Shown in pieces: positions 1-5,706 of a DNA stretch of 14,515 bases; position 1 is the stretch's first letter; every line of letters starts with the position of its first letter. The position numbers and the translations under genes are program-made. Source of the DNA: JBNKDD01 sp050288085 (lineage in GTDB: Bacteria > Chloroflexota > Anaerolineae > Aggregatilineales > UBA3940); the NCBI GenBank assembly GCA_050288085.1, contig JBNKDD010000137.1:1-14515 (forward strand), written 5' to 3'. Under the pieces are notes generated by a model. The model worked only from the letters and a program-made list of their open reading frames with translations, was not told where the DNA came from and did not search any database.

Positions 1-35
1 CCCAAGCATGCTCCACTTATGTAAACTGTTCTCAT
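1..35 (-). CDS. possible start of a further operon gene (partial)
   Basis: After the stop of the thioredoxin-like gene (61-63), an ATG at 33-35 opens a frame that runs off the window edge with residues MRTVYISGACL. A purine-rich GAGGGG lies just before it, though closer to the ATG than usual. A second ATG at 7-9 follows a GGAG. The 25-nt gap and the shared strand suggest that the operon continues past the window. Eleven residues are too few to assign a family. Confidence 0.3.
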   Translation of the reverse strand, partial: MRTVYISGACL

Positions 36-60
36 TCCCCTCACAATAATCTTCTAACTC

Positions 61-462
61 CTATGGTTCAATTTCTGACAAAATCTCCTGTTCCAGTTCA
101 TCTGCCGGAATAACCCCGAGCCTGATCCAGGCCACGTCTCCGCCCGTCCTGACAAAGACCAGGGTCGGATGGCCGCGTAACCGATAGGCCCGAAAGGCGG
201 CTTCACCCTGTTCTCCATCTTCAGCATTCAAAAAAAGAAAATCGATCTGTTCTCCATACTCAGCCTCCAGCCCATCCACGATGGGCCGCATTTCCATTCA
301 AGGCGCTCAATTTTCGGTATAAAAGAGCAGCAGGCTGGGCTGTGACTCCGACAGATCAAGCGAAGGCTCCTCGGATGGTGTGCCGCAGGCGGTCAACACC
401 CCAAAGGAAACGAACAGAAAAGTGAAAAAGGCCAGTATATTAAAATGATGCTTGATGTTCAT
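61..462 (-). CDS. thioredoxin-like lipoprotein with a Sec-x-x-Sec (UAPU) active site
   Basis: This is a predicted 133-aa membrane-anchored thiol-disulfide (here selenol/diselenide) oxidoreductase facing outside the cytoplasm. The ATG at 460-462 follows GAGG with 5-nt spacing. Residues 1-26 form a lipoprotein signal with lipobox LTAC, so Cys26 would be lipidated. The thioredoxin fold starts near residue 43 (LLLFYTEN). Codons 52 and 55 are both TGA (307-309 and 298-300), separated by Ala-Pro, exactly where thioredoxins have Cys-x-x-Cys. The frame then continues with MEMRPIVDGLE, an acidic stretch, the cis-proline motif RGHPTLVFV (Pro99) and a C-terminal helix, and stops at TAG (61-63). A 9-bp hairpin at 268-288 can act as the SECIS. 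Normal gene calling would start at ATG 295-297, after the second TGA, and lose signal peptide and active site. It is the last complete gene of the redox operon, 11 nt after the DUF3105 gene. Probable role: keeping Cys or Cu-binding thiols of cupredoxins or cytochromes reduced. The alternative, a pseudogene, would need two chance TGAs exactly at the catalytic pair. Confidence 0.85.
268..288 (-). promoter_or_regulatory. candidate bacterial SECIS hairpin for the UAPU thioredoxin
   Basis: On the coding (minus) strand a 9-bp stem (CGGCCCATC paired with GATGGGCTG, one G-U pair) closes a GTG triloop. Eighteen nt separate the second TGA from the loop G (19th nt), and 27 nt separate the first TGA from it. 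Bacterial SECIS elements recognised by SelB typically have an apical hairpin about 16-37 nt after UGA with a G among the first loop bases, so one hairpin could serve both codons. The stem is seen directly; SelB binding is inferred. Confidence 0.7.
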
Positions 463-473
463 ATTTTCCTCAG

Positions 474-1046
474 CTAGGGTGCATCGGGCTCCGGTGCTTT
501 TCCTCTGTTATTGCGCACAAACGCCTGCACGCTTTCCGCGTCGAACTGCTCCAATTTGTCAATACGCCCCCAACTGGTCAGCGCAACCGGAACGTCCATG
601 CCAGGCCGCGGTACGCCGATGACTTTAAAGGTGTCGAACGAGGCGACCGTATCACTGATGTCAGCTTTGAGGCTGCTGCACTCACTATCACTTAGCTCAT
701 CACAGTTATAGGAGATGATGACATAGCCGTGCTCCAGACTGTGGATCAAATACCCATCGTCTACCGGCTCCTCATAGAATCCGGCCTCAGCAGGTTGGTC
801 GTAATGGGTGCCTGAGGTGGGCGGATCCACGCTGACCTGTGCCGGAAGTGCACCATCAGCTACATGATCGGCTCCTTCGATGGGCATGGCTTCACCTAAG
901 GTGGGCCGGGCTGTAAGCCACACCACCAATACAATCACGAGGATGACCGCCAGGCCAGCGCCTCCCACAAGACCCCATTTGCGGAGCTGTTTTTGGCGGC
1001 GGCGGCTTTGTCTCTCCTGACGTTTTGAAGCAGCTCTACTACTCAT
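474..1046 (-). CDS. DUF3105 family membrane-anchored protein
   Basis: This 190-aa protein starts at ATG 1044-1046 behind a strong AGGGG Shine-Dalgarno. Residues 1-24 are strongly basic, residues 26-46 form one membrane segment, and the rest should lie outside the cytoplasm. The conserved family block is visible: PPTSGTHY (75-82, His81), then HSLEHGYVIISYNC (102-115, His102, His106, Cys115) and a second Cys at 123. Clustered His and Cys suggest metal or heme-related binding, but the biochemical role of DUF3105 is unknown to me. It lies between the CuA-cytochrome c fusion (49-nt gap) and the selenothioredoxin (11-nt gap). No in-frame TGA is seen. The family call is firm, the function is not. 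Confidence 0.85.
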   Translation of the reverse strand: MSSRAASKRQERQSRRRQKQLRKWGLVGGAGLAVILVIVLVVWLTARPTLGEAMPIEGADHVADGALPAQVSVDPPTSGTHYDQPAEAGFYEEPVDDGYLIHSLEHGYVIISYNCDELSDSECSSLKADISDTVASFDTFKVIGVPRPGMDVPVALTSWGRIDKLEQFDAESVQAFVRNNRGKAPEPDAP

Positions 1047-1095
1047 TTCTTCCCCTCTCCCCTTCTTTCACTCAGCTATCTTTCTTGTTACAGTC

Positions 1096-2097
1096 TCAAT
1101 CGGAAACTTCAAAAGCGAGGTGCCAGATATAATCGACCAGGCTCCAGGTTTCCTCCGGTGTAAACAGGGTGCCGAAATTGGGCATATCGGTCCCCATCCC
1201 ACCGCGCCGGAGCTTGGCGTAGAGTACATCGGATCGCATATCAAACATATGGGCACTATCATCAAATGCAGTAGGCTTTTCGGCGGTGTCAAGGGCGGCT
1301 GGCCCATCACCTCCACCCGTCTCGCCATGACAGGCTGCACAATTCTTGTTGTAGAGCTGCGGAATGTCTGGTAGTACTTCTGAAAACCAGAGGGCTGCCA
1401 CCACGTCCCGCAAATCCGCCTGACTTACCTGCGGGTTAAACTGGGCTAGCAGTTCGACTGCCTGATTGGGTGAATGGGTTCTCCGCCAATCAAAGCTGGT
1501 GATTTGGTCCGGAATGGTCACTGTATCAAGGAGGCGCTCACCGTTTATCACCGAGGGCAGTTCGATGTGTTCGTGCTCATCAACTATCTCATCATCGGTA
1601 TGCAGCCCGGCATCAATGTCGATCCCCTCGGCCAGCAGCGCTTCGATGACCGGGTCCACCTGAGCGGTGGGGATCAGGTCCGGGTGGTCTGGATCGCGCA
1701 CCTCAATGATGCCCCGCATCCGCCAGTGGTCGGTGCTGCACCAGGTGTTACAGTAGTAGGTATAGGTACCCGGCTTATCAAAGGTAACTTCCACCTCCGA
1801 GACCTGGCCAGGATCAATCTGTCCGAGATCAATCCCTGTGCCGGGGCCAATGGCAACGCCATGGGTGACATCCTGGGAACGGAAACGGAGGATCACGGTT
1901 TCTCCCGCTGCAACCTGAATGGAATCGGTGGAAAAACCACCTGCCTCAGGCACCGCCATGTCGATGGTGATCACACGCAGCCCATCAGATCGGGAACGAA
2001 GGCCGTATTCAATCCCAAAGACAATGGCAGGCAGACCGATCAGGAGGAAGGCCAAGATACCTAACGCGAGCGATTCTCGTTTCTTGAGGAATGACAT
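1096..2097 (-). CDS. CuA-type cupredoxin fused to cytochrome c
   Basis: This 333-aa membrane-anchored electron carrier resembles cytochrome oxidase subunit II fused to a cytochrome c. The order is: N-terminal membrane segment (about 10-30); cupredoxin domain (about 42-135) with ligands His79 (VTHG) and Cys116, Cys120, His124 and Met127 in a CxxxCxxxHxxM pattern; an acidic, His-containing linker (about 140-200); and a class I cytochrome c domain (about 235-330) with heme site CAACH (253-257) and likely axial Met305 (TDMPNFG). The usual subunit II Glu between the two Cu cysteines is not evident. The ATG at 2095-2097 lies 2 nt after the upstream stop with only a weak AGG, so coupled translation is likely. 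The normal second transmembrane helix of subunit II is missing and no catalytic oxidase subunit is nearby, so it may be an electron donor to an oxidase or reductase, or part of a Nos/Cox-like assembly. It ends with an ordinary TGA stop. Confidence 0.88.
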   Translation of the reverse strand: MSFLKKRESLALGILAFLLIGLPAIVFGIEYGLRSRSDGLRVITIDMAVPEAGGFSTDSIQVAAGETVILRFRSQDVTHGVAIGPGTGIDLGQIDPGQVSEVEVTFDKPGTYTYYCNTWCSTDHWRMRGIIEVRDPDHPDLIPTAQVDPVIEALLAEGIDIDAGLHTDDEIVDEHEHIELPSVINGERLLDTVTIPDQITSFDWRRTHSPNQAVELLAQFNPQVSQADLRDVVAALWFSEVLPDIPQLYNKNCAACHGETGGGDGPAALDTAEKPTAFDDSAHMFDMRSDVLYAKLRRGGMGTDMPNFGTLFTPEETWSLVDYIWHLAFEVSD

Positions 2098-2099
2098 GC

Positions 2100-3485
2100 C
2101 TATCCCAGGTACAGAACCAGAAAACTCAACACGACACCGGTCATAAAGATGGTGATGGGTGAAGTGGCGAGAAATGCGGAGTGATGGGTTGGAAGGTGCT
2201 GCCGGGCGATCTTGTATGCTGAGTTGATGCTGAACAGCAACCCGGTTACCAACACGCCGACCTGCAAAAAGGCGATGACACCCGGCCAGAATGGAGTCCA
2301 GGGCGCATTTGCCGTGCCCAGTAAGTTCCAGCCCCAACCAAAGGGGTCAGATAAGACCGGCAGCGCATAACTGCCGTTGGTGAAAACAAAGCTCAAGCTG
2401 AATGCAATCCAGGCAGCCAGGCCAAGCGGAACCAGTGCATAGGCAAAATCGATAAACAGACGTTTCAAAGATGCCGTGGACCTGGAGATCTGCCGCGCAG
2501 CAGCAGTCGATAACCAGAATACCCCCGGCAAGATCACCAGCACACCGGTCAGGAAACCTGCCGCATAGAGCAGCCAGTGAGACAGGCTGTCCATGTTTGC
2601 CCAACCCTTGACCCATCCCCAGGGGCCAAGCAGCACAGCGGAATAAAGCAGTGCACAACCGAGCATGATGAAGGCTTTGTAGGCCTCATCCAGGCGTCGT
2701 TCATTCGCAACCAGCAGGTCGCTGCCCAGGCGGCGCAGGTTGAGGACAATGTTGTCGTGCGGGCAGGTCTTCAAACACTCGGTGCACATCCCGCAGTAGG
2801 TATTGCGGGTTAAACTGCCGGGATAAACCATCCAGGGGCAGCCATAGCCTTTATCGCTGCCCACAATACAATCTTTTGGCGTATGGGTGGCACACAGCTC
2901 CGGGTCAGCTACCCTGAGTTCGACCGGGGAAACCATCGAATAGAGGCCGATGAATCCCCCCACCGGGCACACGTAGCGGCAGAACACCCGCTTTTCATAG
3001 AGGATGCTCAAGACCATGCCGGCCAGAAGGAAGCCGAGCAGCACCCAGGCGCTGACCGACGGTCGGGTGAGGATGATAGTGCTGAAGATCGCCACACCAA
3101 GGAAGCCGAAGTTTTGCAGCCAGATATTCTTCAACCGGCGGGGCCAGCGCAGCTTCAGAGTCCGGAGTTTGCCGGGCACCCGGTTGATGATCCCCCGGCG
3201 CTGGAGCCACTCTCCCGGGGCGGGGATGGGACAAATCGCACACCAGGCCCGCCCCAGAAAGGGCACCATGATGATGATCAGCAGCGCCCACCAGACGATC
3301 CAGACAAAGATGATGCCGAAGTTGCGGCTGCCCGCCGGGGTGCCAAACAGCCCTGTCAGGATAGCCAGCAGGAACACCGGCAGTGTGATGAACATCATCA
3401 CCGGCTGGAACGCCCGTGATTTCAGAATGCGTTTCAACACCGGGATCGTGGTGAGCAGGTCGGTGCGCTGCTGAGAGGTTGTCAT
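2100..3485 (-). CDS. NapH/NosR/CcoG-like polyferredoxin membrane protein
   Basis: This is a 461-aa integral membrane Fe-S protein. Membrane segments occur around 28-46, 57-77, 128-140 and 146-164, and several more lie after about residue 265. Cysteine motifs are: WCAICPIPAPGEW (Cys82, Cys85), CRYVCPVGG (Cys169, Cys173), further Cys198, Cys206 and Cys216, and a classic 4Fe-4S set CGMCTECLKTCP (Cys231, 234, 237, 241). This layout resembles quinol-linked NapH and the C-terminal part of NosR, which pass electrons from the membrane pool towards periplasmic reductases, and CcoG-type proteins of copper oxidase assembly. The ATG at 3483-3485 overlaps the TAA stop of the preceding selenoprotein by one base (TAATG). 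Together with the downstream CuA-cytochrome c fusion it could form an electron chain from the membrane to copper sites. The exact subfamily is uncertain. Confidence 0.85.
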   Translation of the reverse strand: MTTSQQRTDLLTTIPVLKRILKSRAFQPVMMFITLPVFLLAILTGLFGTPAGSRNFGIIFVWIVWWALLIIIMVPFLGRAWCAICPIPAPGEWLQRRGIINRVPGKLRTLKLRWPRRLKNIWLQNFGFLGVAIFSTIILTRPSVSAWVLLGFLLAGMVLSILYEKRVFCRYVCPVGGFIGLYSMVSPVELRVADPELCATHTPKDCIVGSDKGYGCPWMVYPGSLTRNTYCGMCTECLKTCPHDNIVLNLRRLGSDLLVANERRLDEAYKAFIMLGCALLYSAVLLGPWGWVKGWANMDSLSHWLLYAAGFLTGVLVILPGVFWLSTAAARQISRSTASLKRLFIDFAYALVPLGLAAWIAFSLSFVFTNGSYALPVLSDPFGWGWNLLGTANAPWTPFWPGVIAFLQVGVLVTGLLFSINSAYKIARQHLPTHHSAFLATSPITIFMTGVVLSFLVLYLG

Positions 3486-3970
3486 TATCCATCTACCCAA
3501 TTTGAGAGAATAACCAGCTCTTTGTTCGGCTCATCCGGATCATTGGTGCGCAGGTGAACGCGGAAATCGTGCGGGCCGCCCATCCCCTCGTGCATCGAGA
3601 ACTGGCAGGTGATGGTAGCCGTTTCACCGGGGTTGATTGTCGTCGAACTGACGATTGCTTTAGGTGGTCAACACCCATCCCTTAGCTCGACCTGCGGTAC
3701 ACCGAGAATCTGGAGGGGTGCATCCCCCTCATTTCGCAGCACAAACACCGTCTCGACCGGGGTGTTGAAGGCCACTTCACCGTAGTCAAACACTTCCTGC
3801 TCGACCACCAGATCGGGTGAACCCCCGATGCTATTCTTTCCGGTGGAAATAGCCAGGGCAACCGTCCCTGCGAGCACCAGGATAGCACCCACAGCGATAA
3901 AGGGCATCAGCCGCTTGGAAATTCGAACTTCACCCTTTCGACTTCTACGCCGTCTTCTCGAACGACTCAT
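3485..3970 (-). CDS. DUF1573-like membrane-anchored selenoprotein (C-U-P-P motif)
   Basis: This predicted 161-aa protein has an in-frame TGA (3668-3670) as codon 101. The ATG at 3968-3970 follows a perfect AAGGAGGT and overlaps the cupredoxin gene by 26 nt. Residues 1-20 are very basic and 22-42 form a membrane anchor. From about 52 an immunoglobulin-like DUF1573-type domain begins (VFDYGEV, VFVLRNEGDAPLQI). Then comes RDGC, the TGA, and PPKAIVSSTTINPGET. The frame continues with a family-like end (MHEGMGGPHDF, VHLRTNDPDEPN) and stops at TAA 3485-3487, which overlaps the next ATG as TAATG. Such proteins usually have Cys at this turn, so I read Cys100-Sec101 as a vicinal selenenylsulfide pair. 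A SECIS-like hairpin lies 19 nt after the TGA. Stopping at the TGA would give a 100-aa stump and leave about 180 nt of coding-like sequence unexplained. Likely an extracytoplasmic thiol or copper-handling protein; function inferred. Confidence 0.85.
3640..3654 (-). promoter_or_regulatory. candidate bacterial SECIS hairpin for the C-U-P-P protein
   Basis: On the coding strand, TCGTC pairs with GACGA around a 5-nt loop AGTTC. The G is the second loop base and has 19 nt between it and the TGA codon, within the usual bacterial SECIS range. The stem is only 5 bp. A possible lower stem (CACC shortly after the TGA with GGTG at 3622-3625 on the opposite side) could extend it. It is weaker than the hairpin in the thioredoxin gene but in a matching place. 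Confidence 0.55.
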
Positions 3971-4427
3971 TTTTACCTCCTTGTAGATCATGTAGCTGGG
4001 CGAGCATCCCCAAAAGGACGACGGTCGAAAATGCAACTGCCCGCCAGAACGGGATATTGGGCCCGACGATGAACTCGCCAATCATAAATGGGTGTATGGG
4101 GCCGCAGCTTACCGAACAGCGATAGCGAAACTTGCCGCGGCGGTCGGCCACGAACTCAATTTGCTGGCTGATACCCGGCTCCACGCGCTGTTCGATGCCA
4201 TAGCCGTCAAGATAAAAACCATGCACCACGTCAGACGCCGTGAGATTGATAACCACGCGGTCACCCTGGTTGACCCGGATGCGGTGAGGGCTGAACTCAA
4301 ATTGTGAGCTATCCAGATCAATGTAACGCACCTGGGAGACAGGCCGGGCCGGGAACGGTATCACCAGCACCAGCAGCGCCAGCAGGGCAAACGGCAGGAT
4401 TAAACGGATGGATAGTCGCTGCAGCAT
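3945..4427 (-). CDS. membrane-anchored CuA-type cupredoxin
   Basis: This 160-aa protein has an N-terminal membrane segment or signal (about 8-27), one cupredoxin domain (about 33-122) and a second hydrophobic segment (about 126-145), with a polar tail. Copper ligands are apparent as His69 (VVHG) and Cys104, Cys108, His112 and Met115 in CSVSCGPIHPFM, the cytochrome oxidase subunit II CuA pattern CxxxCGxxHxxM. An upstream in-frame extension would overlap the PCYCGC gene, so I choose the ATG at 4425-4427, which follows that gene's TGA by one nt. It has little Shine-Dalgarno and is probably translated by coupling. It lacks the rest of subunit II and may be an electron carrier, a copper donor, or a small subunit of an oxidase encoded elsewhere. 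Confidence 0.85.
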   Translation of the reverse strand: MLQRLSIRLILPFALLALLVLVIPFPARPVSQVRYIDLDSSQFEFSPHRIRVNQGDRVVINLTASDVVHGFYLDGYGIEQRVEPGISQQIEFVADRRGKFRYRCSVSCGPIHPFMIGEFIVGPNIPFWRAVAFSTVVLLGMLAQLHDLQGGKNESFEKTA

Positions 4428-4428
4428 A

Positions 4429-4878
4429 TCAGGGCAGTGGTGTATCGGTCGAAGGCCCGAAGGGACTGTACGTGGCATCAATATAAGCCCTGATCTCCTG
4501 ATCGGACTTCCCTTCTTCCGACAGCCGGATGACATCTTGCGTGATGTCCACACATATCCCACAGCCAGCTGCGTGGTTATCGAAGATCGGCGTACCGTCT
4601 GCTGCATAATCAGAGATGTAGCAGTCGAGATTGCTCATGTGCCCCATCGTATTGCAGCCGCAGTAGCAGGGATACTTCTCAAGCTCGTGCGGATTGGCGA
4701 TAGCATACAGGTAGGCTTCCTGCACAGTTGGTGCGGCGTCCTGCGCAAAAGCCGGTAGAGACGAATCGGGTGCCAGCGTAACCGGCTGCTTAGCGCTGCA
4801 AGCCGACAGCAGCGGGGAGACCAGTGCAACCAGTAGAACCAGGAAAAGATAGCGGTGCCATTGGTGAAAGCTATTCAT
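4429..4878 (-). CDS. PCYCGC-motif lipoprotein
   Basis: This 149-aa secreted lipoprotein starts at ATG 4876-4878 with AGGA six nt upstream. The signal peptide ends in lipobox LLSAC, so Cys27 is the likely lipidated residue. The mature part carries the signature motif PCYCGC (70-75), then Cys86 and CGIC (106-109), with several His. The family is named for this motif. Its role is not established to my knowledge, but it often sits beside cupredoxins and oxidase-related genes, and the Cys/His set suggests metal binding, plausibly copper. The C-terminal part (about 110-138, VDITQDVIRLSEEGKSDQEI) is helical. It lies 8 nt after the SHOCT gene and ends in TGA one nt before the cupredoxin start. That TGA is a true stop, since only a non-family tail would follow. 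Confidence 0.88.
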   Translation of the reverse strand: MNSFHQWHRYLFLVLLVALVSPLLSACSAKQPVTLAPDSSLPAFAQDAAPTVQEAYLYAIANPHELEKYPCYCGCNTMGHMSNLDCYISDYAADGTPIFDNHAAGCGICVDITQDVIRLSEEGKSDQEIRAYIDATYSPFGPSTDTPLP

Positions 4879-4886
4879 AGTTCATC

Positions 4887-5111
4887 CTATTTTGCATAGA
4901 GCGTGCGGCGCATCTCGTCATATTCACTCTTGGAGATCTCGCCGCGAGCATAGCGTTGTTTCAGGATGTCAAGCGGGGAATCCTGGGCTATATGGCGGCC
5001 TGGGAATGTGTCGGAGATATCAGGAAATAGATAGGTGATCAACCAGATTGCCAGCCCGATAATGCTCGCCAGCAGCACCAGCGAAAAGATAAGGCCAAAT
5101 CCCATCATCAT
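4887..5111 (-). CDS. small SHOCT-domain membrane protein
   Basis: This is a 74-aa protein with one or two N-terminal membrane segments (about 3-29) and a C-terminal SHOCT domain (about 45-71: SPLDILKQRYARGEISKSEY). SHOCT is a short helical module found at protein ends, thought to mediate oligomerisation. A TTG at 5133-5135 would give a longer form, but the ATG at 5109-5111 (first of three) has GGGGG upstream at a suitable distance, so I prefer it. It is the first gene of the redox operon, just downstream of the 11-bp repeat array. Such small SHOCT proteins often accompany copper-related genes, but no specific activity can be read from it. Confidence 0.85.
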   Translation of the reverse strand: MMMGFGLIFSLVLLASIIGLAIWLITYLFPDISDTFPGRHIAQDSPLDILKQRYARGEISKSEYDEMRRTLYAK

Positions 5112-5146
5112 TATGACGTTCCCCCTGTCATTCAAATCCCGCTTAC

Positions 5147-5213
5147 GCTATAGCTCACAGGATAGCTCATGACTCTGACGGTAGTATGAAGGAAATATGA
5201 CAATTCTGTGACG
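5147..5213 (-). promoter_or_regulatory. operon control region with four 11-bp-spaced direct repeats
   Basis: On the plus strand the hexamers ctgacg (5175), atgaag (5186), atgaca (5197) and gtgacg (5208) start exactly 11 bp apart and share a TGA core. On the coding strand they read CGTCAC, TGTCAT, CTTCAT, CGTCAG. A -10-like TATAGC (5147-5152) lies 22 bp after the last repeat. The spacing places an activator next to the -35 region. OmpR-family regulators typically bind tandem repeats of 10-11 bp, and such a regulator is encoded at 7726-8418. The repeats are seen; the assignment to that regulator is inferred. Confidence 0.65.
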
Positions 5214-5253
5214 ATTGAAGCCGTGCGGGTATGCAGCTCTCTCAAAGTCAAGA

Positions 5254-5610
5254 CCACCCGCATAGCGGGTGGCTTGCTCTAGCCCTATAAGGGCTTGTTA
5301 CTTGCTGCACCTCAAGGTGCTCTTTCACTTCGTTCAAGTTGACGCAGCTTGTTATTGTTCGTTGAGTCACGCTTATCTTCTGTCTAGGTTTACTTGTTTC
5401 CAGAAGTTTTCTATTCAGCTTACAGCGGGCCAGCGCAACCAACTGTGTCAAGATTTCAACCTTTTGTTTGCTCATCAGAGAGATATGCTACACTTCCCGG
5501 TGAGGATTTCACGCCTTGTGCTTGGCGGCTTGAACTCCGGCCATTCTACAAGAGTGATTTCCTCATTCTATAAGTTCTTGGCTTCCACCAGCATAGCTGG
5601 TGGTTTTTTT
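5254..5610. mobile_element. short palindrome-bounded IS200/IS605-like non-autonomous element
   Basis: The stretch between the redox operon promoter and the PepSY gene holds no convincing gene. It is bounded by two near-identical hairpins, CCACCCGCATAGCGGGTGG (5254-5272) and CCACCAGCATAGCTGGTGG (5585-5603, followed by seven T). Both have 8-bp stems and an ATA loop. End palindromes without long inverted repeats or target duplications are typical of IS200/IS605 elements. Two more hairpins, 5281-5295 (AGCCCT/AGGGCT) and 5307-5320 (GCACCT/AGGTGC), sit just inside one end, a layout like the structured right end of TnpB-type elements. No TnpA (HUH Y1) or TnpB motifs are readable, so it would be a deletion derivative or MITE-like form. 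Small open frames inside (5248-5475 minus, 5269-5640 plus) lack ribosome-binding sites and recognisable domains. The 5585-5610 hairpin plus T-run also looks like a plus-strand terminator. Confidence 0.5.
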
Positions 5611-5650
5611 GTTTCGGCCCTTCGGCCCTCAACTCCCTAAAGGGATAATC

Positions 5651-5675
5651 AAAAAGGCCAGGGGTCTCCTGGCCT
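5651..5675 (-). terminator. rho-independent terminator after the PepSY-like gene
   Basis: On the minus strand AGGCCAGG pairs perfectly with CCTGGCCT (8 bp, 5-nt loop) and is followed by TTTTT. It lies about 30 nt after the stop of the PepSY-like gene and should end the regulator/kinase/PepSY transcript, isolating it from the redox operon. Confidence 0.85.
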
Positions 5676-5706
5676 CGCTGATGTCTTTACTTTTTCAGTA
5701 TACGGG

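Noticed and set aside
61..297. 78-aa open frame starting after the second TGA as a complete gene
   Set aside because: It lacks an active site and signal, and a good lipoprotein start with Shine-Dalgarno exists upstream in the same frame.
1474..2064. 196-aa plus-strand open frame
   Set aside because: Antisense shadow of the CuA-cytochrome c gene.
3493..3678. Minus-strand 61-aa frame overlapping the DUF1573 C-terminus
   Set aside because: It is a different frame from the family-like sequence, has no ribosome-binding site and no domain.
61..3970. Genome-wide reassignment of TGA to Trp or Gly
   Set aside because: Several genes here end in TGA with tight neighbour spacing (PCYCGC gene, response regulator, CuA-cytochrome c, 199-aa protein), and Trp is encoded by TGG.
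3668..4081. DUF1573-like gene as a truncated pseudogene ending at the TGA
   Set aside because: The same frame stays open and family-like for 60 codons, ends with a stop overlapping the next start, and has a SECIS-like hairpin. A selenoprotein explains this better.
5248..5475. 75-aa minus-strand frame within the palindrome-bounded element
   Set aside because: No Shine-Dalgarno, no recognisable domain, and its end lies inside the terminal hairpin. Probably non-coding element sequence.
5254..5603. CRISPR array
   Set aside because: Only two similar palindromes about 330 bp apart and no regular repeat/spacer spacing.
5269..5640. 123-aa plus-strand frame across the same element
   Set aside because: It runs through four hairpins and a T-run and has no ribosome-binding site or family features.
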